Of a DNA stretch of 64,000 bases, positions 1 through 9,280 are shown one piece after another; the first letter of the stretch is position 1, and each line of letters begins with the position of its first letter. A program made the position numbers and the translations under genes. The stretch comes from Mesorhizobium sp. ES1-1 (lineage in GTDB: Bacteria; Pseudomonadota; Alphaproteobacteria; Rhizobiales; Rhizobiaceae), in assembly GCF_020164785.1 (NCBI RefSeq), contig NZ_JAIUGX010000008.1, forward strand, positions 124,001-188,000. Direction: 5' to 3'. The notes below the pieces were generated by a model, which was given only the letters and a program-made list of their open reading frames with translations, searched no databases and was not told the origin of the DNA.

Positions 1-181
1 TGCCATTCCCAACCTCCACCACCCGGCGCCGATATAGGCTGCACGCGGCTTGTCCACCAATCACCATTTTGTGGCAAGCCGACGTTTGCGTGTCGTGCCA
101 CGGAAGAAAGCGGCGGCGGCCGGCGTTGAGCAAGCGAGGCCGCGATTTCTCGCACCTCTTTGGACATCCAGGGAGTTTTCC

Positions 182-559
182 ATGAAAACGATCACAGTCG
201 GGCTAGCCGTATTTCTGCTGAGCACTGCCGCCGCCTTCGCCGCCGATGCGTGGAAGGAAGCCGAAATCGGTGGCGCCAAGATCTACACCGATGCCAATGG
301 CATGACGCTCTATACCTACGACAAGGATGAGAAGGGCAAGAGCAATTGCTACGACAAATGCGCCACCAACTGGCCGCCTCTCAAGGCCGAAGCCGGCGCG
401 ATGGCTGATGATGAGTGGAGCGTTGTCGACCGCACCGACGGCACCAAGATGTGGGCCTATGACGGAAAGCCGGTCTATACTTTCATCAAGGACAAGAAGG
501 CCGGTGATGTGACCGGCGATGGCGTCGGCGAGGTCTGGCACATCGTCAAGGCCGACTAA
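182..559 (+). CDS. Secreted COG4315-type repeat protein
   Basis: A 125-residue exported protein. Residues 1-20 form a signal peptide (MKT, hydrophobic core, cleavage near AFA-AD). Two related units follow: one near residues 35-65 with the pattern LYTYDKD, GKSNCYDKC and NWPPL, and one near 90-122 with WAYDGKPVYTF and GEVWH. This is the 'secreted repeat / YxYxxD lipoprotein' family (COG4315), small periplasmic proteins of unknown role. The family often has a lipobox cysteine; here I see an ordinary signal peptidase I site instead. The frame is open from position 50, but the AGGGAG ribosome site just before 182 and the signal peptide fix the start at 182. It stands alone ahead of topA, so the context says little about its job. 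Confidence 0.8.
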   Translation: MKTITVGLAVFLLSTAAAFAADAWKEAEIGGAKIYTDANGMTLYTYDKDEKGKSNCYDKCATNWPPLKAEAGAMADDEWSVVDRTDGTKMWAYDGKPVYTFIKDKKAGDVTGDGVGEVWHIVKAD

Positions 560-907
560 CAGCCTGCCTGGACCGAACGGAACTGGTCGCCGGGCCTGCG
601 GGGTCTGCGACCAGCCCAATCGACCCGAACTGCGTGGCGCCACCGTGGCCAGTCATCCCGGCGACTCAGGTGATGCAGACCCTGGCGTTGCCGGGGACGC
701 GGACCACCATCCATCCCAAACAACATCACCCGAATTCCCCGATTTCCTGCATACACTCTAAGAGTGTATTGCCACGGACTGCCCCGCCAATTTGGGCGCT
801 TCCCCTTGACCGAATGCGAAAGCGCGGCCATGTGAGCGGCAACAGAACCGAGATTTCGTCGCGCGCAGCGGAATTCTTCTGCCGCATCACAGCTGATATG
901 AGACCTC
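560..907. other. Intergenic region upstream of topA
   Basis: 348 bases without a convincing gene; overlapping frames here have no recognisable protein features. It contains one perfect inverted repeat (751-769) and must hold the topA promoter, although I cannot point to convincing -35/-10 hexamers. Confidence 0.5.
751..769. promoter_or_regulatory. Perfect inverted repeat, possible operator
   Basis: ATACACTC (751-758), TAA, GAGTGTAT (762-769): an 8-bp perfect dyad with a 3-base centre, AT-rich in a GC-rich context. The size and shape fit a dimeric regulator site. It lies 139 bases before topA and 190 bases after the secreted protein gene. No T-run follows, so a terminator is less likely. The binding protein is unknown. 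Confidence 0.35.
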
Positions 908-3544
908 ATGGACGTCGTCGTCGTCGAATCGCCGGCCAAGGCGAAGACAATCAACAAATATCTCGGCAAGAACTATAAGGTTCTGGCCTCGTTCGGTCAC
1001 ATCCGCGATCTGCCGGCCAAGGATGGCTCGGTGCGTCCCGACGAGGATTTCGCAATGTCCTGGGCCGTCGACACGGCCTCGGGCAAGCGGCTTGCCGATA
1101 TCGCCAAGGCGGTCAAGGATGCCGATGGGCTGATCCTCGCCACCGATCCGGACCGCGAGGGCGAAGCGATTTCCTGGCATGTGCTGGAAGTGCTGAAGCA
1201 GAAGCGCGCGCTGAAGGACAAGCCGGTCAGCCGCGTCGTCTTCAACGCCATCACCAAGTCTTCGGTGCTGGAGGCAATGGCCAACCCTCGCCAGATCGAC
1301 GCGCCCCTGGTCGATGCCTATCTGGCCCGCCGCGCGCTTGATTACCTGGTCGGCTTCACCCTGTCGCCGGTATTGTGGCGCAAGCTGCCGGGTGCTCGCT
1401 CGGCCGGGCGTGTCCAGTCGGTCGCGTTGCGTCTCGTCTGCGACCGGGAATCCGAAATCGAGCGCTTTATCCGCGAGGAATACTGGCAGATCTCGGCGCT
1501 CCTCGGCACGCCACGCAACGAGAATTTGGAGGCGCGGCTGACGGCATTCGACCGCAAGAAGCTGCAGAAACTCGACATTGCCAACAAGGCGCAGGCCGAC
1601 GACATCAAGTCGATGCTCGAAGGCGCGACCTTCAAGGCGCTGTCCGTCGAGGCCAAGCCGACGAAACGCAACCCCGGCCCGCCATTCACCACCTCGACCC
1701 TGCAGCAGGCAGCCTCCTCGGGCCTCGGCTTCTCAGCCAGCCGCACCATGCAGGTGGCGCAGCGTCTCTATGAAGGCATGGAAATCGGCGGCGAGACCAC
1801 CGGCCTGATCACCTATATGCGAACCGACGGCGTGCAGATGGCGCCGGAGGCGATCTCGGCGGCCCGCGACGCCATCGTCAAGGAATTCGGCCCCAGATAC
1901 CTGCCGGAAAAGCCGCGCCATTACACCGCCAAGGCGAAGAACGCCCAGGAAGCACACGAGGCGATCCGTCCGACTGATTTCATGCGCACCCCGGCATCGG
2001 TCAGGCAATATCTGGATTCCGACCAGATGCGGCTCTACGAGCTGATCTGGAAGCGCGCCATCGCCAGCCAGATGCAGCCAGCCGAGATCGAGCGCACCAC
2101 CGCCGAGATCGAGGCGGTCAATGGTACGCGCACCGCCGAACTTCGCGCCGTCGGCTCGGTCGTTCGGTTCGACGGCTTCATCGCCGCTTACACCGACCTG
2201 AAGGATGACGACGCCGAAGACGAGGAAAATCGCCGGCTGCCCGAAATCCGCACCGGCGAGCAGCTCGCCCGCCAGGCCATCAACGCCACCCAGCACAGCA
2301 CCGAGCCGCCGCCGCGCTATTCCGAAGCTTCGCTGATCAAGAAGCTGGAGGAACTCGGCATCGGCCGGCCCTCAACTTACACGGCGATCCTGAAGACGCT
2401 CGAAGACCGTGACTATGTCACGATCGACAAGCGCCGGCTGGTGCCGCAGGCCAAGGGCCGGTTGTTGTCGGCTTTCCTGGAAAGCTTCTTCAAGCGCTAT
2501 GTGGAGTATGATTTCACCGCCTCGCTCGAGGAAAAGCTCGACGAGATCTCCGACGGCAAGCTCGCGTGGAAAGAGGTGCTGCGCGACTTCTGGAAGGATT
2601 TCTCGGGCGCAGTTTCCGACATCAAGGAGTTGCGCGTCACCGACGTCCTGGACGCGCTCAACGAAGAATTGGCGCCGCTGGTGTTCCCGGCGCGTGAAGA
2701 CGGCTCCAACCCTCGCATCTGCCCGAAATGCGGCTCCGGCAATCTGTCGCTGAAGCTGGGCAAATTCGGCGCCTTTGTCGGCTGCTCGAACTATCCCGAA
2801 TGCTCGTTCACCCGCCAGCTCGGCGATGCCGCCAACCCCAATGGCGAGAATGGCGCCGGCGAGGATGGCACCAAGGTCATCGGCAAGGATCCCTATACGG
2901 CGGAGGAAATCACGCTCCGCTCGGGTCGCTTCGGCCCTTACCTGCAGCGCGGCGACGGCAAGGAGGCCAAGCGCGCCAGCCTGCCCAAGGGCTGGACGGC
3001 TGAAACCATCGATCATGAGAAGGCGTTGGCTTTGCTGTCGCTGCCTCGCGATGTCGGCAAGCATCCCGAGAGCGGCAAGATGATCTCGGCCGGGCTCGGA
3101 CGCTACGGGCCGTTCGTGCTGCATGACGGGACTTATGCCAATGTCGACAGCATCGAGGATGTGTTTTCGATCGGCCTCAACCGCGCCGTGTCGGTCATCG
3201 CCGAGAAGCAGTTGAAGGGTAAGGGCGGCCGCAATGGCGGCACAGCCGCTGCGCTCAAGGAGCTTGGCGACCATCCCGACGGTGGCGGCAAGATCGTTGT
3301 GCGCGACGGCAAATACGGGCCTTACGTGAATTTCGGCAAGGTCAATGCCACGCTGCCGAAGGGCAAGGATCCCCAGTCGGTGACCATCGAGGATGCGCTG
3401 GCGCTGATCGCGGAAAAAGAAGCCAAGGGCGGCGGCGGCAAGAAACCGTTCCGCAAGGCGGCAGCGGCCAAGGCACCCGCTGGCAAGACGAGCACGACGA
3501 AGAAGGCAGCCGCCAAGAAGCCGGCCGCGAAGAAAAAAGGGTAG
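908..3544 (+). CDS. topA: DNA topoisomerase I
   Basis: Type IA topoisomerase, 878 residues, which relaxes negative supercoils through a tyrosine-DNA intermediate. The N-terminal TOPRIM domain shows VESPAKAKTINKYLG and, near residue 78, TDPDREGEAISWH (metal-binding acidic residues). ARSAGRVQSVALRL is the next conserved block. The catalytic tyrosine is in GLITYMRTDGV (about Y303). A C4 zinc ribbon begins at about C605 (CPKCG, then a second cysteine pair). Three C-terminal repeats follow with the pattern GRFGPYLQ, GRYGPFVL and GKYGPYVN. The tail is very rich in Lys and Ala (KKAAAKKPAAKKKG) and probably binds DNA. The stop is 4 bases before the GTG of rnr, so the two are very likely co-transcribed. 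Confidence 0.98.
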   Translation: MDVVVVESPAKAKTINKYLGKNYKVLASFGHIRDLPAKDGSVRPDEDFAMSWAVDTASGKRLADIAKAVKDADGLILATDPDREGEAISWHVLEVLKQKRALKDKPVSRVVFNAITKSSVLEAMANPRQIDAPLVDAYLARRALDYLVGFTLSPVLWRKLPGARSAGRVQSVALRLVCDRESEIERFIREEYWQISALLGTPRNENLEARLTAFDRKKLQKLDIANKAQADDIKSMLEGATFKALSVEAKPTKRNPGPPFTTSTLQQAASSGLGFSASRTMQVAQRLYEGMEIGGETTGLITYMRTDGVQMAPEAISAARDAIVKEFGPRYLPEKPRHYTAKAKNAQEAHEAIRPTDFMRTPASVRQYLDSDQMRLYELIWKRAIASQMQPAEIERTTAEIEAVNGTRTAELRAVGSVVRFDGFIAAYTDLKDDDAEDEENRRLPEIRTGEQLARQAINATQHSTEPPPRYSEASLIKKLEELGIGRPSTYTAILKTLEDRDYVTIDKRRLVPQAKGRLLSAFLESFFKRYVEYDFTASLEEKLDEISDGKLAWKEVLRDFWKDFSGAVSDIKELRVTDVLDALNEELAPLVFPAREDGSNPRICPKCGSGNLSLKLGKFGAFVGCSNYPECSFTRQLGDAANPNGENGAGEDGTKVIGKDPYTAEEITLRSGRFGPYLQRGDGKEAKRASLPKGWTAETIDHEKALALLSLPRDVGKHPESGKMISAGLGRYGPFVLHDGTYANVDSIEDVFSIGLNRAVSVIAEKQLKGKGGRNGGTAAALKELGDHPDGGGKIVVRDGKYGPYVNFGKVNATLPKGKDPQSVTIEDALALIAEKEAKGGGGKKPFRKAAAAKAPAGKTSTTKKAAAKKPAAKKKG

Positions 3545-3548
3545 CAGC

Positions 3549-5873
3549 GTGGCGCGCAGGATCACCGCTAGAAACAACGGCGATCCGCGCACCGCCGACG
3601 CAAAGGGTAAAGCCAAGGACCGGACCAAGGTCAAGGATGACTACCGGCCGACGCGCGACGACATCCTGCGCTATATTGCCGAAAATCCCGATCGTGCCGG
3701 CAAACGCGACATCGCCAAGGCGTTCGCCCTGCGCGGCGACGACCGGATCTGGCTGAAGGACATTCTTCGCGACCTGCAGGACGAAGGCGTCCTGACCAAA
3801 GAACGCAAGCAGTTGGCCCGCGTCGGCGCCCTGCCCCATGTCGCGGTGCTGGACATCTTCGGCCGTGACGGCGATGGCGTCCTGCTGGCGCACCCAGCCG
3901 AGCCCGTCGGCACCGGGGAACCGCCTGTGGTCTCCATTCGCATTTCCCGTGGTGGCAACGGACCCGCGCCTGGCATCGGCGACCGGGTGCTCGCCAAGAC
4001 CTTCCCGACCAACGAGACGACCGGCCCCGCTTATACGGGCCGGGTGATGAAGATATTCGAGAAGCGTACCGACGCCGTTCTCGGTGTCTTCCGCGTGCTT
4101 CAGGACGGTTCTTTCCGCATCGAGCCGGTGGAGCGCCGCCAACCCGAACTGATTGTCGACAAGGAATTCCAAAACGGCGCCAGGAACGGCGATCTGGTCG
4201 AGGTCGAGCCCGCGCGCGCTTCCCGCTACGGGCTACCGAGAGCCAAGGTGCTCAATGTGCTGGGCTCGCTGACCAGCGAGAAAGCGGTCTCCATGATCGC
4301 CATCCACGCACACGACATTCCTCATATCTTCCCGGCGGACGTCATCGCCGAATCTGAGGCCGTCAAGCCCGCCACCCTCGCTCATCGCGAAGACTGGCGC
4401 GACCTGCCGCTGGTGACCATCGATCCGGCCGATGCCAAGGACCATGATGACGCCGTCCTTGCCACGCCCGATCTCGACGAGAGCAACCCGGGCGGTGTGA
4501 TCGCCACCGTCGCCATCGCGGATGTCGCCGCCTATGTGCGCTACGGCACGGCACTTGATCGCGAAGCGTTGAAGCGGGGCAATTCCGTGTATTTCCCGGA
4601 CAGGGTCGTGCCGATGCTGCCAGAGCGCATCTCGAACGATCTTTGCTCGCTTCGCGAAGGCCAGGACCGGCCGGCACTGGCGGTGCGCATGGTCTTCTCA
4701 GCCGAAGGCCGCAAGGTGCGGCATTCCTTCCATCGCGTGATGATGAAGTCGGTGGCGAAGCTCGCCTACAGCCAGGCGCAGGCCGCGATCGACGGCGCGC
4801 CCGACGACAAGACCGGCCCGATCCTCAACACCGTCCTGAAGCCCCTCTGGGACGCTTATGCGATCCTCAAGCGTGGCCGCGACGGACGCCAGCCACTCGA
4901 ACTCGACCTGCCGGAGCGCAAGATCGTGCTCAAGCCAGACGGCACGGTCGATCGCGTCATCGTGCCGGAGCGGCTCGACGCCCACAAGCTGATCGAAGAA
5001 TTCATGATCCAGGCTAATGTCGCTGCGGCCGAGACCCTGGAAGCGAAAAAGCAGGCGCTGGTCTATCGCGTCCACGACGCGCCGTCGCTGGCAAAGCAGG
5101 AATCGCTGCGCGAATTCCTGCAGACGCTCGGCCTGTCGCTGGCGCGCGGCGCTCAGATGCGCCCGGCCCAGTTCAACGGCATACTGGAGCGCGTGCGCGG
5201 CGCGGACAATGAAGGCCTCGTCAACGAGGTGGTGCTGCGCTCGCAGAGCCAGGCGGAATATGCGCCCGGGAACATCGGTCATTTCGGCCTTAATTTGAGG
5301 CGCTACGCCCACTTCACCTCGCCGATCCGGCGCTACGCTGACCTGATCGTGCATCGCGGTCTTATCGCCGCTCTCGGCCTCGGTCCGGGTGGACTGACGC
5401 AGGAAGAGGAAGCAAGGCTGGAAGACGTGGCGGTGTTGATCTCGGGCACCGAACGCCGCGCCATGGCGGCCGAGCGGGACACAGTCGACCGGCTGATTGC
5501 CGCGTATCTCGCGGAGCGCGTGGACGACAGGTTCGACGCCCGCATTTCCGGCGTCACCAAGTCCGGACTGTTTGTCCAATTGCCGCAGTTTGGCGCGGAT
5601 GGCTTCATCCCGGTGTCAACTCTGGGCGGCGATTACTATATATATGACGAAACGGCCCGCTCCCTGTTCGGCGAACGCTCGGGCAAGGGCTACCAGCTGG
5701 CGGATCGCGTCGAGGTACGGCTCGTAGAGGTGGCGCCCATGGCGGGCGCAATGCGCTTCGAGATGCTGACAGACCCGAAGCCTCTGCCGGGCTCCAGCAG
5801 GTCGTTTCACAAGGCCAAAGGCCGCGCCCGCGCGTCGCAATCGCGACCGGGCTCGCGCGGCAGGAGACGATGA
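3549..5873 (+). CDS. rnr: Ribonuclease R
   Basis: A 774-residue 3'-5' exoribonuclease of the RNB family that degrades structured RNA. The N-terminus has basic and winged-helix-like segments (DDILRYIAENPDRAGKRDI). The RNB catalytic domain begins near residue 290 with VTIDPADAKDHDDAV, whose aspartates bind the metal ions. GNIGHFGLNLRRYAHFTSPI and RRYADLIVHRGL are conserved RNB motifs. An S1 RNA-binding domain covers about 655-740 (RFDARISGVTKSGLFVQLP), and a basic tail follows. GTG start, 4 bases after topA. The end overlaps the next gene through ATGATG/TGA, showing tight coupling within the topA operon. Confidence 0.97.
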   Translation: MARRITARNNGDPRTADAKGKAKDRTKVKDDYRPTRDDILRYIAENPDRAGKRDIAKAFALRGDDRIWLKDILRDLQDEGVLTKERKQLARVGALPHVAVLDIFGRDGDGVLLAHPAEPVGTGEPPVVSIRISRGGNGPAPGIGDRVLAKTFPTNETTGPAYTGRVMKIFEKRTDAVLGVFRVLQDGSFRIEPVERRQPELIVDKEFQNGARNGDLVEVEPARASRYGLPRAKVLNVLGSLTSEKAVSMIAIHAHDIPHIFPADVIAESEAVKPATLAHREDWRDLPLVTIDPADAKDHDDAVLATPDLDESNPGGVIATVAIADVAAYVRYGTALDREALKRGNSVYFPDRVVPMLPERISNDLCSLREGQDRPALAVRMVFSAEGRKVRHSFHRVMMKSVAKLAYSQAQAAIDGAPDDKTGPILNTVLKPLWDAYAILKRGRDGRQPLELDLPERKIVLKPDGTVDRVIVPERLDAHKLIEEFMIQANVAAAETLEAKKQALVYRVHDAPSLAKQESLREFLQTLGLSLARGAQMRPAQFNGILERVRGADNEGLVNEVVLRSQSQAEYAPGNIGHFGLNLRRYAHFTSPIRRYADLIVHRGLIAALGLGPGGLTQEEEARLEDVAVLISGTERRAMAAERDTVDRLIAAYLAERVDDRFDARISGVTKSGLFVQLPQFGADGFIPVSTLGGDYYIYDETARSLFGERSGKGYQLADRVEVRLVEVAPMAGAMRFEMLTDPKPLPGSSRSFHKAKGRARASQSRPGSRGRRR

Positions 5874-6307
5874 TGGAACAACAGGTTTTCGGCGGCGAAC
5901 ATCACTCGGGCCGCGTTGCGCGCCCCCTATGGACGGCCATGAAGCGCGGTCTCTTGGGTCGCTGCCCGAATTGCGGCGAAGGCAGACTGTTCCGCGGCTT
6001 CACCAAGACCGTCGACGCCTGTGCGGTGTGCGGCGAGGAAATCCACCATCATCGCGCCGACGACCTGCCGGCCTATCTCGTCATCGTCATCGTCGGCCAC
6101 ATCGTTCTCGGCGCGTTCATGGGCGTGGAGGCAGCGTCGACCTTGTCCACCTGGCAGCACATCCTGATCTGGGTGCCGCTGACGATCATACTGTCGGTTG
6201 CCCTGCTGCAGCCTGTGAAAGGCGCCGTCATCGGACTGCAATGGGCCTTCTATATGCACGGCTTCGGTGGCGATGAAGATGGGACGGAGTCCCAACACGG
6301 CGCCTGA
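5870..6307 (+). CDS. DUF983 membrane protein
   Basis: A 145-residue small membrane protein. A zinc-ribbon-like part comes first (CPNCGEGRLFRGF, then CAVCGEEIHHHRADD), with two CxxC pairs. Two or three hydrophobic segments follow (about residues 62-85 and 95-125). This is the DUF983 layout. Its function is unknown; in some bacteria family members lie near cytochrome oxidase genes, but not here. The ATG overlaps the rnr stop, so translation is probably coupled. A second in-frame ATG follows the first directly, so the exact first codon is uncertain by one residue. Confidence 0.88.
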   Translation: MMEQQVFGGEHHSGRVARPLWTAMKRGLLGRCPNCGEGRLFRGFTKTVDACAVCGEEIHHHRADDLPAYLVIVIVGHIVLGAFMGVEAASTLSTWQHILIWVPLTIILSVALLQPVKGAVIGLQWAFYMHGFGGDEDGTESQHGA

Positions 6308-6379
6308 AGCATTGCTGGCGCAACACGCCACCCACCAAGGCCACTTTCGCATGCAAGAAGTTTCCGCTAGGTCGTGCGC

Positions 6380-7120
6380 ATGGAAGCTATGACCAAGGCG
6401 GACGTCGGCAGGATCGACAAGGGCCTGGCCGCGCATGACGGCCGGGCGCTTCGTCCGCGTGACGCCGCGACCTTGATCCTTATCGATCGCAAGGGCGACG
6501 ACGTCCTTGTTCTCATGGGCCGCCGCCACGCCGGCCATGCCTTCATGCCGGGCAAGTACGTGTTTCCCGGTGGCCGTACCGATCCTGCGGACAGTCGCGT
6601 CCCGACGGCCACCCCGTTGCATCGCGAGGAAGAGACGAAGCTGCTCGCGGGTCCGGGCCGCACAAGTGCCGCGCGGGCTCGCGCCGTCGCATTGTCTGCA
6701 ATTCGCGAGACCTATGAGGAAGCCGGGCTGCTGATCGGCCGCAAGGCCGCCTTTGCAACGGACAAGCGTGACTGGCAGGGCTTCGTCGAGCACGGCGTGC
6801 AGCCTGCCCTGGACGTGCTGCGTTTCATCGCCCGTGCCATTACACCGCCCAACCGGGTGCGCCGCTTCGACACCCGCTTTTTCAGCGCCTGGCGCCACGA
6901 TGTCGCCGTCGAACTGCCGGGTGGCGGCCCGACCAACGAACTCGAGCAATTGGTCTGGTTACCGCTGGCCAAGGCCAGGGAAGCCGACATACCCGACATC
7001 ACCCGAATGATCCTGGACGAGCTGGAACAGCGCCTCGCCCGTGATCCGCTGTTGCGTCCGGGAGGTCCCGTGCCGTTCTACCGGCTCGTCAGCAATCGCT
7101 TCACCCGCGAACTTCTCTAG
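6380..7120 (+). CDS. Nudix hydrolase
   Basis: A 246-residue protein with a divergent Nudix fold. The N-terminal half has TLILIDRKGDDVLVLMGRR and HAFMPGKYVFPGGRTDPAD. The helix motif is AIRETYEEAGLLIG, near residue 115, carrying the metal-binding REtyEEaG core. The family hydrolyses nucleoside diphosphate-linked compounds, including CoA or NDP-sugars; this long alphaproteobacterial type has no assigned substrate. A GTG 6 bases upstream (6374) is also in frame; I prefer the ATG at 6380. Sits in the topA-rnr-DUF983 gene string. Confidence 0.88.
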   Translation: MEAMTKADVGRIDKGLAAHDGRALRPRDAATLILIDRKGDDVLVLMGRRHAGHAFMPGKYVFPGGRTDPADSRVPTATPLHREEETKLLAGPGRTSAARARAVALSAIRETYEEAGLLIGRKAAFATDKRDWQGFVEHGVQPALDVLRFIARAITPPNRVRRFDTRFFSAWRHDVAVELPGGGPTNELEQLVWLPLAKAREADIPDITRMILDELEQRLARDPLLRPGGPVPFYRLVSNRFTRELL

Positions 7121-7199
7121 AGGTAATTCCAAGGAAAAGCGTGCCGCGGTTTCCGCCGGGAATTGCGTAAGTTCAAACAGGCAGAGTAATCAGCATCCC

Positions 7200-8378
7200 A
7201 TGACGGTCGATACCCAACCACCGGGCGACGAACGCGTACACTGGCTGCCGATGGTGGCGGCGATCTCCTCGATAAGCGTCGTCGGCATTGCCATTGGCCT
7301 CGGCATGCCACTGCTCAGCGTCATCCTGGAGTCGCGCGGCCATTCGGCCTCGATGATCGGTCTAAACACGGCTGTCGCCGGCCTTGCCTCGATCGCCGGC
7401 GCGCCGCTGGCCACCCCGCTCGCCATGCGCTTTGGCGTCGCCTGGACCATGGTCGCTATGATCGCCGCCGGCGCGCTCGCCTTCATCGGCTTCCATTTCG
7501 CACCGGATTTCTGGATGTGGTTTCCGCTGCGCATCGTGCTGCACATTGCCCTGACGGTGCTGTTCATCCTGTCCGAGTTCTGGATCAGCACCTCCGCGCC
7601 GCCGCATCGGCGAGGCCTGGTTCTCGGCGTCTACGCTACGGTTCTCTCGTTGGGTTTTGCCGCGGGGCCCTGGCTGTTTGCCCATCTCGGCAGTTCCGGC
7701 TTCAGGCCTTTCGGCGTCATCATCGGACTGGTGACGCTGGCCGCCATACCGGTGCTGGCGGCGCGCAACGAGAGCCCGACGATCGTCTCCGACGGTGAAA
7801 CCAGCAATTTCCTGCGTTACATCTGGCTGGTGCCGACGGCGACAGCCGCCGTGCTGGTGTTCGGCGCGGTCGAAACCGGCGGCTTTGCGCTGTTCCCGGT
7901 TTACGGCAACCGCATCGGCTATTCCGAAGCCGACGCAGCGCTCCTGCTGACCATGATCGGCCTCGGCAATGTGTTGCTGCAGATCCCGATCGGCATGATC
8001 AGCGACCGTGTCAGCGACCGCCGCTATCTGCTGCTTGCCTGCGCCACCGTGGGTCTGGCGGGCACGGTTTTCATGCCTCTCTTCGCCCAAAACTGGCACC
8101 TGATGGCAGCGTTGCTGTTCGTCTGGGGCGGTGTGGTCGCCGCCATGTACACGATCGGCCTAGCCCATCTCGGCTCGCAACTGTCTGGCCACGAACTCGC
8201 ATCGGCCAACGCCGCCTTCGTGCTATGCTATGGCGTCGGCATGGTGCTCGGCCCCCAAGCGATCGGCATCGGCATGGATGCCTACGGGCCCTCCGGCTTC
8301 GGCTGGTCTCTAGGCTTGTTCTTCGCTGCCTATATCGCCCTGGTTTGCGTCAGGCTGATCCGCAAGATCCTGCTGTAA
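7200..8378 (+). CDS. MFS transporter
   Basis: A 392-residue major facilitator with about 12 hydrophobic segments and no signal peptide. A loop motif GMISDRVSDRRYLL between the halves is the usual MFS motif A position. GFAAGPWL and GVGMVLGPQAIGIGMD resemble the motif C region of drug exporters and YfcJ/YcaD-type permeases. The frame is open back to 7041, but those 53 extra residues are polar, arginine-rich and overlap the Nudix gene, so I take the ATG at 7200, after which the first membrane helix begins within 25 residues. The substrate is unknown. Confidence 0.9.
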   Translation: MTVDTQPPGDERVHWLPMVAAISSISVVGIAIGLGMPLLSVILESRGHSASMIGLNTAVAGLASIAGAPLATPLAMRFGVAWTMVAMIAAGALAFIGFHFAPDFWMWFPLRIVLHIALTVLFILSEFWISTSAPPHRRGLVLGVYATVLSLGFAAGPWLFAHLGSSGFRPFGVIIGLVTLAAIPVLAARNESPTIVSDGETSNFLRYIWLVPTATAAVLVFGAVETGGFALFPVYGNRIGYSEADAALLLTMIGLGNVLLQIPIGMISDRVSDRRYLLLACATVGLAGTVFMPLFAQNWHLMAALLFVWGGVVAAMYTIGLAHLGSQLSGHELASANAAFVLCYGVGMVLGPQAIGIGMDAYGPSGFGWSLGLFFAAYIALVCVRLIRKILL

Positions 8379-8410
8379 CGCAACCGGTTCACAACGCGTC
8401 ACGATGACAG

Positions 8411-8436
8411 CCTGCTGACAGAACCATGTCAGCAGG
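8411..8436 (+). terminator. Strong stem-loop after the MFS gene
   Basis: CCTGCTGACA (8411-8420) and TGTCAGCAGG (8427-8436) form a perfect 10-bp stem with a 6-base loop, 33 bases after the MFS stop. No clean T-run follows, so it may be a weak or Rho-assisted end, or an mRNA-stabilising hairpin. Confidence 0.45.
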
Positions 8437-8481
8437 CCAGGACTATAACTGTCCTCGAACACCTGAATCGAGGGCACTCCG

Positions 8482-8940
8482 ATGATCGACAGCGGCTTTG
8501 AAACCACTTCCTTGTGCATGACGCTTCAGCTGCTCGTGACGTTCCAGGCCCCAGCGGCCGACGTCGACCGTATCATGGACGCGGTGGCGGAGATCGCTCC
8601 CCTGGCCATGGGCAAATACGATCGCAACGCCTTTCAGTCGGCAAACGGTATCGAGCGCTATAGGCCGCTTGAAGGAGCCGCGGCCGGCGCCGAGACCGAG
8701 CTGCGCCGCCGGCCGGGCACGGTGGAGGTTTCGTTCGAACTGCCGGACGACCAGACACTGGCGGCGCGCGTGGTCGAAGCGATTTTCCAGGCGCACTCCT
8801 ACCAGGAGCCGGTGATCCGTCTACAGCCGATCCTGGCCAGCCGTTCAAAGGGACTGGATGACCGCGCCAACCCGAATCGCTGGTGGAACACCACGGGGGA
8901 CTGGAAGAAGGTTGCTGCCCACGAGCCGGAGATCGCTTGA
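8482..8940 (+). CDS. YqfO/NIF3-insert-like domain protein
   Basis: A 152-residue cytoplasmic protein. Residues 12-105 look like the CutA-like domain found as an insert in YqfO/NIF3 proteins: a beta strand (LQLLVTFQAP), then IGxY-like MGKYDRNAF, then RYRPLEG, and near the end a segment matching the 'AHPYEEP' motif (FQAHSYQEPVIRL). No dinuclear-metal NIF3 core is present, so this is the small domain standing alone. The C-terminal 45 residues are polar with two adjacent tryptophans (NRWWNTTGDW). The role is unknown. It lies between the MFS gene and rpmG. Confidence 0.6.
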   Translation: MIDSGFETTSLCMTLQLLVTFQAPAADVDRIMDAVAEIAPLAMGKYDRNAFQSANGIERYRPLEGAAAGAETELRRRPGTVEVSFELPDDQTLAARVVEAIFQAHSYQEPVIRLQPILASRSKGLDDRANPNRWWNTTGDWKKVAAHEPEIA

Positions 8941-8987
8941 GTCGAAGCTAACGTCAGGCCGACGGCGGGCATCAAGGTCCGCCGGGC

Positions 8988-9015
8988 TTGACTTTCCGGG
9001 CACGTTCTTTATGTG
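8988..9015 (+). promoter_or_regulatory. Candidate rpmG promoter
   Basis: TTGACT at 8988-8993 and TATGTG at 9010-9015 are separated by 16 bases, fitting the relaxed alphaproteobacterial sigma-70 pattern. The start of rpmG is about 80 bases downstream. No other good match was seen in the gap. Confidence 0.35.
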
Positions 9016-9093
9016 TCGCGGCAAGTTTCCCGCGTCCGGGCGTTTTCCCGTGCTCCAGCGGCCAAAACCCCACGAACATAACGGACTGACATC

Positions 9094-9261
9094 ATGGCCA
9101 AAGCCGCAAACATCAAGATCAAGCTTCTGTCGACCGCCGACACCGGTTTCTTCTACGTGACCAGCAAGAACAGCCGTACCAAGACCGACAAGCTGTCGTT
9201 CCGCAAGTATGACCCGGTCGCCAAGAAGCACGTCGAATTCAAGGAAACCAAGATCAAGTAA
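9094..9261 (+). CDS. rpmG: 50S ribosomal protein L33
   Basis: A 55-residue ribosomal protein, too short for most ORF cut-offs. The sequence begins [18 protein letters not shown] and has the typical L33 blocks FYVTSKNSR and LSFRKYDP, ending in EFKETKIK. It lacks the CxxC pairs of zinc-binding L33 forms, as is usual in alphaproteobacteria. It is a single gene with its own candidate promoter and a strong terminator straight after. Confidence 0.97.
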   Translation: MAKAANIKIKLLSTADTGFFYVTSKNSRTKTDKLSFRKYDPVAKKHVEFKETKIK

Positions 9262-9280
9262 TCTGGTTTTCCATTCAAAC

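Noticed and set aside
2372..3634. 420-residue minus-strand open frame under topA
   Set aside because: Shadow of topA in GC-rich DNA; no start signal, no domain pattern, Arg/Leu-rich composition.
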